Positions 36,791-50,227 are shown, counted from the first letter of the stretch. The stretch is DNA of 64,000 nt from Entophlyctis helioformis (GCA_025526915.1 JAHLKH010000056.1:62001-126000), one strand, 5' to 3'. The notes: a model not told the origin generated them from the letters alone. Made by a program: numbers and translations.

Positions 36791-39305
36791 ATGTCGGACA
36801 AGCTCACCAGAATCGGTGCGTTGGCTTGCTGAGCCTGCCGGGGTGCAGGGCTTGCTGGCAGCTGTTGCTCACAGCCAGACAGCCTGGATGCCGAGCATGA
36901 ATGGCTGGCTGGCTGGCTGGACTGGCTTACTGACCTGCACCGTCTGCCATGGCTGTCCATCGTCTGTGCATCGTACGTCTGCACCACAACACCACCCGCC
37001 ACAACCACCCCACCACCCACAACAGCCATTGTCAGCACCGACAAGTGCAAGCCCAAAAAGTGCCGCCAGGAGTGCAAAAAGTCCTGCCCCGTGGTGCGCA
37101 TGGGTGAGTGGCTGCCTGCTCCCAGGGCCGGCCTTGTCGAGGCTTGGCCCTATGCCTTGTCGACGGCTTGGCCCCATGCCGCACTCTGGCCTGGCCTGCC
37201 CTGCCGTCCTTGTCCAGGGCCTGCCAGCGCTGGCTGCTCAAAGTGCCGGCACCGTGCTGCGGCGCTGATCTTGCGTGCGCCATTGCCAGCTTGCTCACAC
37301 ACGGCCCTGCTTGCGCCTGCTTCCCCACACCTGCTCTCGACGACTACAACGACAACTACCACAACAACGGCAACCCCAACAACTCGCAGGCAAGCTCTGT
37401 ATCGAGGCAGACCCGCTTGCCAAGATCGCATACATCTCCGAAGAGCTCTGCATCGGCTGCGGCATCTGTGTCAAAAAGTGCCCCTTTGAGGCCATCCACA
37501 TTGTCAACCTGCCCACCAACCTCGAAAAGGACACCACCCACCGCTACTCGGCCAACTCGTTCAAGCTGCACCGTCTGCCCGTGCCGCGTCCCGGCCAGGT
37601 CCTCGGTCTCGTCGGCACAAACGGTATCGGCAAGTCCACCGCCCTCAAGATCCTGGCCGGCAAGCTCAAGCCCAACCTTGGCCGCTTCGCAGACGCCCCC
37701 GACTGGGAGGAGATCCTCAAGTACTTCCGTGGCTCGGAGCTGCAGAACTTCTTCACAAAGATCCTCGAGGACAACCTCAAGGCCCTCATCAAGCCCCAGT
37801 ACGTCGACAACATCCCCAAGGCCGTCAAGGGCCAGGTCGAGGCGCTGCTCGATGCAAAGTGCGACCGCGACAACAAGAGCTACCTCATTGACCAGCTCGG
37901 TGAGCAATCAGCCGTCTGCATCTGCACCTACACCTGGTGTGGCGTCTTGGCCGCATTCACTCACTCGTCCAATCGCCCGCCCTCCCTTGAACAGATCTCA
38001 AGGATGTGCTCGACCGCAACATTGAGAACCTCTCTGGTGGTGAACTGCAGCGCTTTGCCATTGCTCTGACTGCCGTCCAGCGTGCCGACATGTAAGCATA
38101 TGGCTGTCGTTCTTGTGTATATATGTCTTGCGGAAAGCGCACCGCCAGCTTGCTTCTGAATGGCCTGCCGGATGGAAAGTGGACTGACCGACGGACTGGT
38201 GCCGTGAAACAGTTACATGCTTGACGAGCCGTCGTCGTACCTCGACGTCAAGCAGCGTCTCAATGCCGCGCGTGTCATCCGCTCGCTCCTGACTCCGACC
38301 ACGTACGTCATTGTCGTCGAGCACGATCTGTCGGTCCTCGACTACCTGTCCGACTTTATTTGCGTGCTCTACGGTATGCCCTCTGCATACGGTGTCGTGA
38401 CGCTGCCCTTTTCGGTGCGCGAAGGCATCAACATCTTCCTCGACGGCATGATCCCCACGGAGAACCTGCGGTTCCGTGACGATGCGCTCACGTTCCGCCT
38501 GGCCGAGACGGCCGACGACGTCGTGGACAATGAGAAGCTGCGCATGTACCAGTACCCCAACATGTCCAAGACGCAGGGCGACTTCCGTCTGGACGTCGAG
38601 GCCGGCTCGTTCACGGACTCTGAAATCATTGTCATGCTGGGCCAGAACGGCACGGGCAAGACCACGTTCATCCGCATGCTCGCGGGTCTGCTCCCGCCCG
38701 ACGGCGATGCCGAGGTGCCCGAGCTCAACGTCAGCTACAAGCCGCAGAAGATCAGCCCCAAGTTCGAGGGCACCGTGCGCATGCTGCTGCTCAAGCGCAT
38801 CAAGGGCATGTTCATGCACCCGCAGTTCATGTCGGACGTGATCAAGCCGCTCCAGATCGAAAACATTATCGACCAGGCCGTCACGACGCTCTCGGGCGGT
38901 GAGCTGCAGCGTGTGGCTATTGTGCTCGCGCTCGGCACGCCAGCCGACATCTACCTCATTGACGAGCCGTCGGCGTACCTGGACTCTGAGCAGCGTATCA
39001 TTGCAGCCAAGGTCATCAAGAAGTTCATTTTCCACTCGAAGAAGACGGCATTCATTGTCGAGCACGACTTTATCATGGCGACGTACCTGGCGGACCGCGT
39101 GATTGTGTACGACGGCACGCCGTCCGTGCGGGCACGCGCCAACAAGCCCGAGGCGCTGCTCACGGGCATGAACATCTTCCTCAAGTCGCTCGAGATCACG
39201 TTCCGCCGCGACCCAACCAACTTCCGCCCGCGCATCAACAAGGCTGACTCTGTCAAGGACAAGGAGCAGAAGCTGAGCGGCAACTTTTTCTTCTTGGAGG
39301 AGTAA
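36791..39305 (+). CDS. RLI1: RLI1/ABCE1 ribosome-recycling ATPase
   Basis: Five exons (36791-36815, 37026-37103, 37390-37899, 37995-38091, 38213-39305) join in frame to 600 aa, the normal length. The N-terminal iron-sulfur domain has [17 protein letters not shown] and [16 protein letters not shown], giving the cysteines for two 4Fe-4S clusters. NBD1 has Walker [10 protein letters not shown], signature LSGGELQRF and Walker [15 protein letters not shown]2 has [18 protein letters not shown] and [11 protein letters not shown]. The hinge YDGTPS and final GNFFFLEE are also typical. It splits post-termination ribosomes and is essential. Confidence 0.98.
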
Positions 39306-39602
39306 GCTGCGGCTGCCGTTGCGCCTGTTGTTTTCTAGACTTTTATCTCTCTCTTTCGTGCACTCGTGCTCTCCAGCCACCACCACCTTTCCCTGCTCTA
39401 CTCTGCTCTGGCATGCACTTGTACGGTGTGCCCTAGTCTGTCCTGCCACCCACCACCCAATGAATCGCAAGTGAAATACAGCCCATTAGCCGTGTGGTGT
39501 GTGGTGTGTGTGTGTGTGGTGTGTGTCGCTCCATCCAAGGCGCCCGCTTCGGACGCGCGCTCGTGGCTGATCTTGCCGCCCGAGTCCACGACACGAACGA
39601 CG

Positions 39603-42600
39603 ATGCTGACGGTGCGCTCGCTTGCTGCAGCGCACGGCACGCCTGCTGCCACGGCTGCTTGCAGCCAGCAGCCAGCAGACGCAGAGACGCAACAAGCAGA
39701 AACACCGGCTGCCCACGACAAGCGCACGCAGCTGCCTCCGCCTGGCCCGCAGGCTGCTGCCCGCCCCGTGACGCTCACGCCGCTGCGTGTCGCCATGGTG
39801 CTGGTGTCGGACCACCGGGCCCTCGAGCTGCACAGCGGCGACACCAAGTACGCCCGCCTGTCCGGTGAGTCTGGCCTGCCTGCTCCCGCCGTGCCAGTCT
39901 AGCGTGCCTTGTCTGCCCTGCCTAACTCGGCTGCCGTGGCCAGAACCGTTTGTTGGCAACGCTCGGTGCGTCTCTCGTTGCTGCCGTGCGCTGGTCGTGC
40001 GCTGGCGGCATACTCACCCAGTAACAACAACTATAACGGCACCGCTGCAAACAGAGACTCGAACAAGAAGATCTACTTGGACCACTGCTTTGGCCCGTCA
40101 GCTTCTCTGCCAGATGTTTATGCGGCCACTGGTGTCGGCAGGCTGGTTGCCAGGGCTGTCCAAGGTACCGCCGCGTGTCGATAGACGTGATGCTTGAATG
40201 TCGGACACTGACGCAGATGCCCGTGCAGGTGGATCGAGCGGAATCGTGACTGCCAGACTTGGGTAAGCCAGCCACGGATGTACTCCCGGCCCTTGTCTCC
40301 CCTGTGCGCTGACACGGTCTCGACTGGTTGCCCTTCTCGCAGTCGTATTCCAAGCATCCCAAGGTGTGCTCCAATGCACCGTGTGTTCCACTTACGCGGG
40401 CTGCAATTGGCCATGACTGACGGCCAACACTGCCTTTATAGATACGCGATGCATCTCGAAGCGCTGCGTGAGCTCAGATCGCTCTTGGAGTCCTCGCAGA
40501 CCCAGCACACCCTCCATGCCCTGTAAGACCAAGCCTCGCCACATCAAGACTGTCTACATCAACTTACGCTTGGACCGCAACAGGTATGTTGGCTTTACAG
40601 ACAACAAGTGTATCGACATGATCACGGAAGCGCCAATCAATGCAGAGACGCTTGCTGCAGAGTCGCCGTATCGCGCCATTCAGCATCTCGCCGACCTGGA
40701 AGTCATGCTGGCCAGAGGCTGCTCTCTGCCGTTCATTGTGTCTGTGCGCATTGAAGCGGTTTCTGGAGAACGCCGCACACTCGGGTCGCTCGACTTGGTG
40801 AGCCTCGCCGAGCAGATGCCGTGACTCTTGGCTTGTGTCCGTGCGAGCTCATCATATCAAATGGAATGCCAGGTTGATCTGGGTATGCCCAGCTTCCAGA
40901 AAGCGACGGATAAGTCGCCTGTCGCACTGCCGAGAACGATGAGTGTGATCCGTATGTCCATCATGCTGCCAACTGATCCTACATGACCGTGTGTTGTGAC
41001 TAACAGCATCAATTGGTGGCGTGCAGGTGATATTGCGGGCATGATTGCGACGCCTGGAGCCGCTGGCCTACTGCCCCTGCGTGACAGCTTCCTGACACTC
41101 CTGGCACCCGAGCTGTTTGGCGGATGTGCTGAAACCCTTCACGTCCTGCATGTTGATGTGAGTGAATGCCATTCATGACGCATCCGGCATCAATCATCAG
41201 CTGACGCGTGTTTGGCGGTCTGTTTGCCGGCCCAGCCTTCTGATCCAGCGTGTGCTACTGGTGAAGTCCAGCCTGCCATCGAGTTTTGCGATCTGCTCCG
41301 CAAAGTCCGCAACCAAACTGTGAGTTGATTTTCCTGCCCATCAAGTGACGCCAGGGCACTAACTCAGACTTTATGCATGCTTTCTCCGGCAGTCCGTCTC
41401 GCCCGTCGATCCACGAGTGCCGGCATACCAGGAGCAGGCCAGGCAAATGGAATCCAAAGCACAGCTCCTATTCGACCAGATCGAGGTCGAACGCCAACGC
41501 GTTCTGGAGACGCAAGCAAGCCTCGAAGTGCAGCTCAAGGCCGCCGAGACTCTGCTCGCGGCTTCTCGGCTGGATCACGATGCATCCATCCGTGATCTGG
41601 AGGCCATGTGCGCAAGGCTGGAGAGTGATCGACTGGCAGCTGATGCTCGGGCAGAGACAAACAAGGCTGCTGCAAGCGAGTCTCTCCGCAGCGAGTCCAT
41701 GCAGAATGGTAAATCACCGTCTTGCGCGACTTTCTATCAATCATGTGGCTGATCCTCTTTACCCGCCAGTGATGCTGCGTCACGACCGTGAGCGTGTGTC
41801 GCTGAGCTTGGCTGAAAAAACGGCAGCATTCGAGAAGCTGGCTCGCAACTATGAGCGTTTGCAGACTGCCAATAATCACCTTCAGGACGAGCGCGATGTG
41901 CTGGATGCTGCTCTTGCGGAGCAGACCGATCGGCTCAAACGGCATCTGTCAGAGACCGAGATACAGACGCATGCGCATTCGACTGCGTTGGACGAAGCCG
42001 AATCGCGGATATTCTCTCTTGAGCAAGTCTGTAGCGAGCAAGAGCAAGACTACGATGCTGCGCAGAAGCGCATTGCCGCCCTCTCTGACCACATTGAGCA
42101 GCTCGAGTCCACAAGCAAGGCTCTTGGCGCCGATCTCAAGACGGCCAAGACTGCTCACGCTGAGCTCAGAGACAAGTATCAGAGCGTCCATGAGGCGTTA
42201 CAGGTCCAGACACGCGCGACCATTGAGGCATCAACGCGGTATGAAGACCTTGAGATGCAGTACCGCGACCTCACCGACCGTTTCGTGCAATCAAAGGCAC
42301 AATCCGCGGCGGCCAAGGCGGATCTCGAGAGCCAGGTTGCGGCCCTCCAAGCCAAACTCGCTGACGAACGCAAGGAGCGCGAGGCTGAGCGACTGGATCT
42401 AGCCAAGCAGGCGGAATCGAGTCGCGATATGGAGGCGCGGTGGGAGGCACGGTTACAGCAGAGCCTTGCGGCCATGGAGTCGCGGTCGAGCGGCGTTGCT
42501 GTTGAGGGGCGGCAGAGGGAGATTGAGGCGTTGCAGGCCAGCCTGAATGAGGCACGGAAAGAGCAGCAGGCGTTTATTGAGCAGGCGCTGAGCCGTGAGC

Positions 42601-43983
42601 GCGGCCTATGGGCAGAAGAGCGCGCCACATTGATCCAGCTGATTGCGAGCAAGGTGGGCCAGCTGGCATTGATGCTTGTTGCTGTTGTTGGCGTGTTGGA
42701 TGGCTGACGGTATGTGGCGCGGTGCAAAGGCGGATGCCGCGAATGTGGTTGGCAGTGGTTCTGAAAAGCCTGCCAAGCCTGCCGCCAAACGCACATCAGC
42801 TAAACCCAAGGCACCTGTGGATGCTGGCATGCCGGTTGCTGACAAGGCTGTCTCGGATGAGCCAAGCGCCAAGAGCAAAAAGGGCAGACGCGTGCCACAA
42901 GCTGTGGAAGCTGTTGCTGATGAGCCGGCCCAGGACATTGGCGCCAGCGGGTCGATGGCCAAGGCTGCCAACTCCAAACCCAAGGCCAGTGTCTCAGAGA
43001 CCGCTGCTGTCCCTCCATCAAGCGCCAGTATTCGGCCGGCACGCGCCTCAAGACAGCAAGCGGCCGCATTGGACATGTCGTCCGACCTTGATGCAGACTC
43101 TGACACAGAGTCTGTCAGTGACCGGTACCAGTCCGAGTCGTTTGTTGACGAGGACGACCGCGACGAGTCGTTAGAGTTGTCTCCTCATGCTGCTGCCAGC
43201 AAACCGTCAAAGCGCGGAGCTGCTGCCAAGACTGGCGAGAGCAGCCACAGCGCCAAGCCTGTGCGGCGCAAGCCCAAGAAGCAGGCTACTCCTGCTGACC
43301 AGGATCGCGACGATGGTGATGTAAGTGGCTGGCCAGACCACGAGAATGCCTGGGATATGGAAGCTGACAGCCGGCCTTGCACAGACGCAGAGATCGGCCG
43401 CCAAGGAACTTGGGCCATCCACCTCGGCCACGTCAACAGCGTCCATTGTCTCTGCTGCCACAGAGTCCGAGGCTGCTGAGCCCGCGTCTGCCAAGATGGC
43501 CGCCAAGCCGTCAAAGACTAAGCGTGCTGCCAAGACCCTTCAGCCATCGTCTGACGACACCGAGCGTGCATCCGCTGCATCTGGCATCGCCGTCAAGCGC
43601 CGCAAGTTTGCTGATACGAATCGCAAGAGCGGCGTGCCCGACGAGATCGCTGCTGCAGCAGCTGTTGCCCGTACTGTCAAGGTAAGTCTTGGTGCCACCT
43701 TTGCACTGCTCTACTTGGCGCTGACTGTCATCTGCAGGTGGACAAGCCGATATCTGGGCTGTTATCGTTCTTGAGCGGCCCGAGTGTGTCTGCCGTTGGC
43801 ACATCCACCTCTGCATCTGGCGGCAGTGGCAGTGCCCCTGAGAAAGAGAACAGCGCGACCAACAGTGGCGCGAGTGGCACGAGTGGCAGTGGCAGCTCGG
43901 TACCCGTGCTGCCCAGATTGCCCAAGCATGTGCTTGATAAGCGCCGACTAGCCCGTATTCTGGGCACGAATCCTTCACAATGA
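39603..43983 (+). CDS. Divergent kinesin-like protein without a P-loop
   Basis: Exons are 39603-39864, 40022-40164, 40229-40262, 40343-40363, 40442-40522, 40584-40820, 41007-41157, 41236-41319, 41393-41708, 41770-42653, 42730-43320, 43385-43681 and 43738-43983. All join in phase except the first pair (one base off). The protein is about 1115 aa. Motor landmarks survive: LDHCFGPSASLPDVY, GRIPSIPR, FIVSVRIEA, the switch-II-like SLDLVSLAE and LLPLRDSFLTLLAPELFGG, then EFCDLLRKVRN. The region that should read AYGQTGSGKT is reduced to GGSSGIVTARLG, so the nucleotide-binding Lys and Thr are missing. A ~400-residue coiled coil and a basic Lys/Ala/Ser tail with APEKENS follow. ATP-driven motility is unlikely. 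Confidence 0.8.
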
Positions 43984-44101
43984 ATCGCGTTGACGAGCCC
44001 TCTCTGGACGCGCTGTCGCGTCTCGATCTTGGCCAGACACCCACACCCGAACAATCCGCAACAGAAACAACAGTTGCCTTTCACCCCAAAACCACAGCAC
44101 A

Positions 44102-47100
44102 ATGAAGTTTGACGAATGGGCCGTGCGTCGCTGGCTCGAGTCGCATCCCGACCATGCCAAGCGTCTGCTCACCGAGGTCGCCACCGCCATCCCGCCGGCC
44201 GTCCCACAAGTCGAGCTGGACACGGCGGGCCTGTCGCCGCGAGCCCTCCATGCCTCGCAGCTCGCCGCCCACGGCAACTTTATCCCGGGCGGCCACGGCT
44301 CGCAGACGTCAGGGCCAGACTCGGTCCTCGGATCCCTGCACCAGTACGAGTTCATTTTCGACATGGCCAAGATGGTCTACTCGTCGCTGGACCTGCAGAC
44401 GGTCATCGAGAGTGTGCTGTCCATCGCCGCGAACCTCATCAACGCGGAACGCTGCTCGGTGTTTCTGGTTGACAAGGCCACCAACGAGCTTTACACGCTC
44501 GCATTCGATGTCGATGGCGGCAATACGGCCGGCCCCACAGAGCCAGAGTCTGGGGCTACCACAGGCACGGGTCTGCCAGTCGCCACCGCTGCTGGCGCGT
44601 CCAACGGCCACCTGCCAGCCGCCGGCCAGCTCGGCAGCACAGGCGTCATTGCGCATCACGGCAGCAATGCCGCCGTGTCGACAGGCATCTCGTCCATTGA
44701 TCTGCTCCGCGCGCACTCGAAAGCCAATCTGAGCAACATGATGGTGCCGCAAACGGCCAACAGCGCCTTGATCATCGAGGACATCGAGTCCAACGAGCGT
44801 GCGCGCCACCTCGCCGGCGCCATGTCGAAACAGCACCGGCCCAACCCGGGTATCCGCATACCGATCGGCCAGGGCGTGGCTGGCTACGTGGCACAGACGC
44901 GGCAGGGCCTCAACATCAAGGACGCGTATGCCGACTCGCGCTTCAATCCGGCGATTGATAAGCAGACCGGGTTCAAGACAGAGTCGATTCTGTGTTTGCC
45001 CATCTTTGGGCCCATGGGCGAGGACGGATCGCCAGAGCTGGTCGGCGTGGCCAGTCTGGTGAACAAGCTAGGGCCGATCAAGCAGGCGTCGAGCGTCCCG
45101 TCATTGGCATCGCCAGAGCCACAGCGCGCAGGTGCTGGAGCGACCGCGAATGCGAACGGACAGGCAGTCGACCAGTCGGCCAACCGCAACCTCTTGGGAA
45201 TGTTGCTCGGCAGATCGCGTGGCGAGTCTGCGGGGCCGCCTGCAAAGGCAAACGGGCCGAGCACCACGGCGGACGGATTCGCCGTGCCAAAGTCGCCGAC
45301 ACAGCCACTGCCGTCGGCATCTGCCACGTCTCCCACGGCCCCTGGCACGCGACTGTCGGCAACTTCGCAAACCATCCGCGAGAAGCTCACGTTCTCGGAC
45401 GAGGACGCGATCCTCTACAAGCACCTGCTCGTCCTCGTTGGTATTGCCATCAAGAACGCCAAGCAGTACGAGATGACGAAACGCGCACAGGAGGAGGCGA
45501 GTATGCTGGCGAAGCGGAACGCTGAGCTGTACGAGAAAGCGCGGCAGGAGACAGAGAAGGGCAAGATCCTGTTGCAGCTGGCGAGCACGCTGTACAGAGA
45601 GGACGATACCAAGGAGCTCATCAAGAAGATTGTCGGGCTCGCCAAGGATCTGATGCATGCGGATAAGGCGTCGTTTTTCATTGTCGATACCGAGAAGCAG
45701 CATGTGAGTTGCGTGAGAAGCCTGCTGGCTAGGGGGCCAAGTGCACGATGGGCTAACGCATGTGTGGCGTTATTGGGTCGTGTGCAGCTCACGTCGACAG
45801 TGTTTGACAGCGGGACCGAGAGCAGCTTCTCTGTGCCGCTCAACAAGGGCATCGCGGGCTACGTGGCAACGACGGGCAAGATTGTTAATCTGCAGGATGC
45901 CTACACAGACGACCGCTTCAACCCGGAAGTCGACATCAAGACCAACTACCGCACACGAACGATCCTCAGTGTGCCTGTGCCTGGGCCAAAAGGCAACATT
46001 GTAGGCGTGGCCAACCTCATCAACAAGCAGCCCTCAGGCCCCAACGACACCGCGACGCCAGTCTTTAACGTCATTGACGAAGAGATTTTCAACTCGTTTG
46101 CCGTGTTCTGCGGCCTCGCGCTGCACAAGACCATGCTGCTTGAAGAGATTGACAAGCAACGCCAGCGTCTGGCCATCACGATGGAGATCATGTCGTTCCA
46201 CTCGATCGTGCGCGACGAGGAGACCAAGGCGCTGATGGACCAAGTGACGGGCAAGACGATTCCGCTGGACCAGCTGCGGTCGCTCACGTTTGACCCGCAC
46301 GTGTTCCCGCACTCGGACGAGACGCTCGCGTCGATCACGTACCAGATGTTTGTCGACCTCAGCTACGGCAAGCGCTACGACATCCCCAACGAGAAGCTCA
46401 TCAACTATATCCTGACGGTACGCAAGAACTACCGCCCAGTGCCGTACCACAACTTTACGCACGCCGTGAGCGTCACGCACGCGTTCTACACGCTGGTTGT
46501 CGACGGCACCTTGGACGGCCTGCTCGACCACCTCGAGCGGTTTGCCGTTTTCGTGGCGTGTCTCAACCACGACATTGACCACCGCGGCACCAACAACCAG
46601 TTCCAGAAACAGGCGCACACCGAGCTCGCCAACTTTTACTCCACGTCCACGATGGAGCGCCATCATTTCAACCACGCCATGACCATCCTGAGCCATGGCA
46701 CCGGGCTCAACATCTTGGAGCACCTCAACACGGCCGACTACCAGCGCGTGCTCAAGATTATCGAGCAGTCGATTCTGGCGACGGATCTCGGCATGTTCTT
46801 TGCGAACCGCGGCAAGGTGAATGAGATTCTCAAGAACAAGAGCTTCAATGTCGCGCAGACTGAGCACAAGGATCTGGTGAGTGTGCTCGTGTTTCGTTGG
46901 TGTTGATTGCGACTGCGACTGCGACTGGCGACTACAACTGCGTGGCACTGATATGTGGATGGTGTGTAGCTGCGTGGCGCCATCATGACATGCTGCGATC
47001 TGGGAGCCATGTACAAGCCATGGAAGTCTTCGCGCAGCACGGCCGACTCAGTGTAAGCCCTGTTGTCTGGACCTGCCTCTGTGCTTCGCAGCTGTCTTGA

Positions 47101-47411
47101 CTCTTCACACTCGCTCACACGCCCCGCCGCCATCTATTGCCAGCTACGAGGAATTCTTCCAGCAGGGCGACGAGGAGAAACGGCTGGGAATGCGGCTCTC
47201 TGCTGAGCTCATGGACCGCGACAAGACGCCCGAGATCCCGCGCATGCAGTACGACTTTTACAACTTTATTGTGGTGCCGGCGTATGAGCAGTTGTTTGGC
47301 TTCCTTGGCGAGCGCGTCAAGCCGCAGTACGACGCCGTGCTCGCCAACAAGGCCAAGTGGAAGGACCTGAAGGATTCGGGCGTGGCGTACAAGTTTGGCG
47401 TGGACCTGTGA
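44102..47411 (+). CDS. Class I cyclic nucleotide phosphodiesterase with two GAF domains
   Basis: Four exons (44102-45703, 45788-46876, 46970-47052, 47144-47411) join in frame to 1013 aa. GAF-A starts near residue 90 (VIESVLSIAANLINAERCSVFLVD) and is stretched by low-complexity inserts. GAF-B includes IAGYVATTGKIVNLQDAY and ANLINK. The catalytic domain holds the metal-binding residues: YHNFTHAV, CLNHDIDHRGTNNQF and a later TCCDLGAMYKPW. The arrangement matches animal PDE2/5/6/11, in which GAF domains bind cGMP or cAMP. The enzyme hydrolyses cAMP and/or cGMP; which one cannot be told from the sequence. It starts only 118 bp after the kinesin-like gene. Confidence 0.95.
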
Positions 47412-47623
47412 ACGCTGGCTGGATAGATGGGAAACCGGCTGGCTGGCTGGTGAGATGTGCAGTGATATCGTTCTTCTTGGTATCATGTCCGATCCAGACG
47501 ATCGTGAACGGCCTCAAATGAAGGATTGTTGGCAGTTGACCAAACAGCACAGGACCACATGCAACCTGTGCAACAGCCTGTGCAGCCTGTGCAGCAGCAG
47601 CAGCAAAACCGCAACAGCACGCA

Positions 47624-50227
47624 ATGGCATTGCCGGCAGCAGAATCAGCCTCAGCATCCGATCCGGCGTCGTACCTGCTGCAGCTCGCCGAGACATACGC
47701 CGTCTTTGCAGAGTCTGCGCTGGCATCGTCGTCGCCGTCGATTGCGTCCGCATCCGCATCTCTGGACACCCGCACAGTCACCGAGGCTGCGCTTGCACAG
47801 AGCCGCATGTACGCATCGGCGTCGATGCGGTGCTTCCAGGTGCTGCTGTCGTCGAAGCGGCGGCCGGGCCAGCCAGCAGCCGCTGGCGCAGCGCAAGAGG
47901 GAACAGCAGGACCAGCAGGACCACAGCAGAATCGTGGACCGTCTCACCGTTTGCCGAGGCTCGTGCTCGTGTGCGGCTTGCACAGGTGCTCTGGCGGTTC
48001 ACGCTCAACGTGGCTGCGGCCGAGAAGCAGCTGAACAAGGCGGTACGTCTCTGTTCCTGCCTCTCACCTCTCGCCTCTCGTCTCTCGCCTCTCTGCCCAT
48101 CGTATCTCGTGGGTCTCGGTTGTCTCACGCCTGCCGTTCAACGCGCACGCCTGCATCTGGACCCGCATACACCAACAACAGCTTCTGACGGCCCAAAAGG
48201 TATGTGCGCAGAGCCGTGGCTGCACATGGCCAGTGGTTGAGACGGGCACCTGACACGCATGGATCCGACGTGGGGGGAACACGGACAGTCAGAGCAGCTG
48301 CGTGATCTCATGTTCGTGATATGGGATCTCCAGTGCCAGATCCACGAGTCGCGGGCCAACATGACCGTTTCTCGCAAGACGATCAAGCATGCCATGGACC
48401 AAGCGCTATCGTATGTCCCGTCTATCGCTCTGTCAAGCTTCCGGATCGAGACGACTAAGACGCGTGCGTGTGCATGTGTGGCAGGTTCGGGCTGGACGGA
48501 TGGTACTTTGTGTTTGTGGCACGGAAACTGGACACCCACGCGTCTCTCAACGAGTGGAGTGCGTATCTGGCGACCGTGACGCAAGCAATGGCAGTTGCCA
48601 GCAGTCGCGCCAACCAGCCGGCACTAGTACGTTCATTACCACCGCTGCTGTTGGGCTGGGTGATGGCTGGATCACTGACCGGGTTGTGTCATGGCAGCTG
48701 CGACTGGTGTCTGCACGGACGCGTGCGGTGCTGTTCATGGGAAACATGCAGCTCGTCGACCAAAGCCTTGCCGAAACCGACGCACTTCTTGCACACATCT
48801 CTCAGCAGGAGCAAGCACGGATAGCCAGTGCCGTCCCACAACAAATGTCTGATCCGGTGCCTGAACAGCCATCGCCCGTCATGTCCCTGCTGGCCGAAGT
48901 CGAGCTGCACCAGATCATGTGCCATGTCTTGTCGCAGATCAGTGCGGGCCACCACAAAGACGCGATACCGCTGCTGCCGCGCATGCATGCGATACTCGAG
49001 CTGCCTGCTGCGGCAGGAGCACCGAGACAGATGCTGTTGCTTGCGTATGTGCTGTCGGGCGTCGTGCACAAGCCAGGAGACAATTTCAAGGCCAAAACGT
49101 ATCTTGCGGAAGGGCTCAAGGTCGCCAACGCGTTTGGTAAGTCGGCTCTATATCTGCCAGGCTGGCTGTTGGGAAAAGAAGCTGACAAGTGACTGCGATT
49201 GGCGGCACGCAGAATCGGCTCCATTGACGCTAGGTCGGTTGAGTGCCATGGCGCACAGTGGCGCGTGACAGTGCAACTGACGCGATTGCCGCGTGGGTAG
49301 ATGCGGGAATGCGGGCAGATCTGGTGCATATCAAGGCAATGCTGATTCTGCATCTCGCCGAAGTGTGTCTGATCCGGTGCGAGTACACGGAAGCAGCGCA
49401 GGTATGGAGTGTGTCGCTGGAGTGTGAGCGGCATGCAAGCGACAATAACTGATACGAGATGCGGCAGAATATGGCTTCGTGCACGGATCTGTGTCGGGCA
49501 GACGGCCGGCTATGGACATCGTTCCACCACCACCTGAGACTTGATTGGGCCATGCTTCTGCAGACGCTCGGCCGGTTTGAGGACTCGCTTGGCCTGTTCC
49601 GCCACCTTGACCACGAGCTCGCGTCGAGCCACAATCAGCACAGCGAGATGGCATGGGCAGCGTCAGTGGGCAAGAGTACCTTGGAGTGCCGGCTGGCAGC
49701 GGGCGGGTTGCGGCCTGTGGACGAAGGGACGTGGACTCCACCGCCAGCTCTTGTTGGCAAGGCAGCGCAAGAGGGTTCGATGCGAGTGCAGGCACACGCG
49801 TGCATGCTCCGAGGCTGCGCAGAGGCACTCGCCGGCAACACCAAGCAAGCAAAGTAGGTGCACGAGGCTCGATGGTGGCGAGTACGAGCGCGGCTGACAC
49901 GCGATGCATTGCAGAGAGGAGATCCTTGGAGCGATGAGACTGGCCGACTACACGACGTCTGTGCAGCTCAAGACCATGTGCGTGTCGATACTGGCGTCGC
50001 TGTTTGTGCTGGCGGATCCCGGCCAGGCCGAGAAGATGGCAACGACGGCGTACAAGCTGGCACACTCGTCGCATCTGGGCACGCTGATGGTGTGCGGTGC
50101 GCGTGTGCTTGCACAGGTCAGTGAGCGGCGCGGCGACGCAGCGCGGGCAGCGCAGTTTGAGGCGGCCATGGGCCGCAAGGCCGAGGCCAACCAGCAGGCC
50201 ATTGACGCTGCTCTTGCGTGGCTGTAG
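47624..50227 (+). CDS. MAU2: MAU2/SCC4 cohesin-loader subunit (TPR protein)
   Basis: The start ATG at 47624 gives MALPAAESASASDPASYLLQ. Exons are 47624-48042, 48182-48199, 48289-48410, 48485-48626, 48698-49136, 49213-49233, 49301-49401, 49468-49853 and 49915-50227. Exons 2-9 are all in phase. Exon 1 changes frame between about 47860 and 47945 (two natural-looking frames, then FAEARARVRLAQVLWRFTLN). The protein is a chain of TPR-like helices (AEKQLNKA, LLTAQK, LAEGLKVANAF, LVHIKAMLILHLAEVCLI, EKMATTAYKLAHSSHLG) in the order seen in MAU2. With SCC2 it loads cohesin on chromosomes. The stop lies just 49 bp before the next gene. Confidence 0.7.

Noticed and set aside
36790..39305. Ferredoxin gene suggested by the CxxCxxCxxxC motif
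   Set aside because: The motif is the N-terminal iron-sulfur domain of RLI1, continuous with two ABC ATPase domains after splicing.
40278..40526. Continuous 82-codon frame in the kinesin-like gene
   Set aside because: It reads through two introns with good splice sites; the spliced version (21-nt exon 40343-40363) keeps phase and matches a kinesin segment better.
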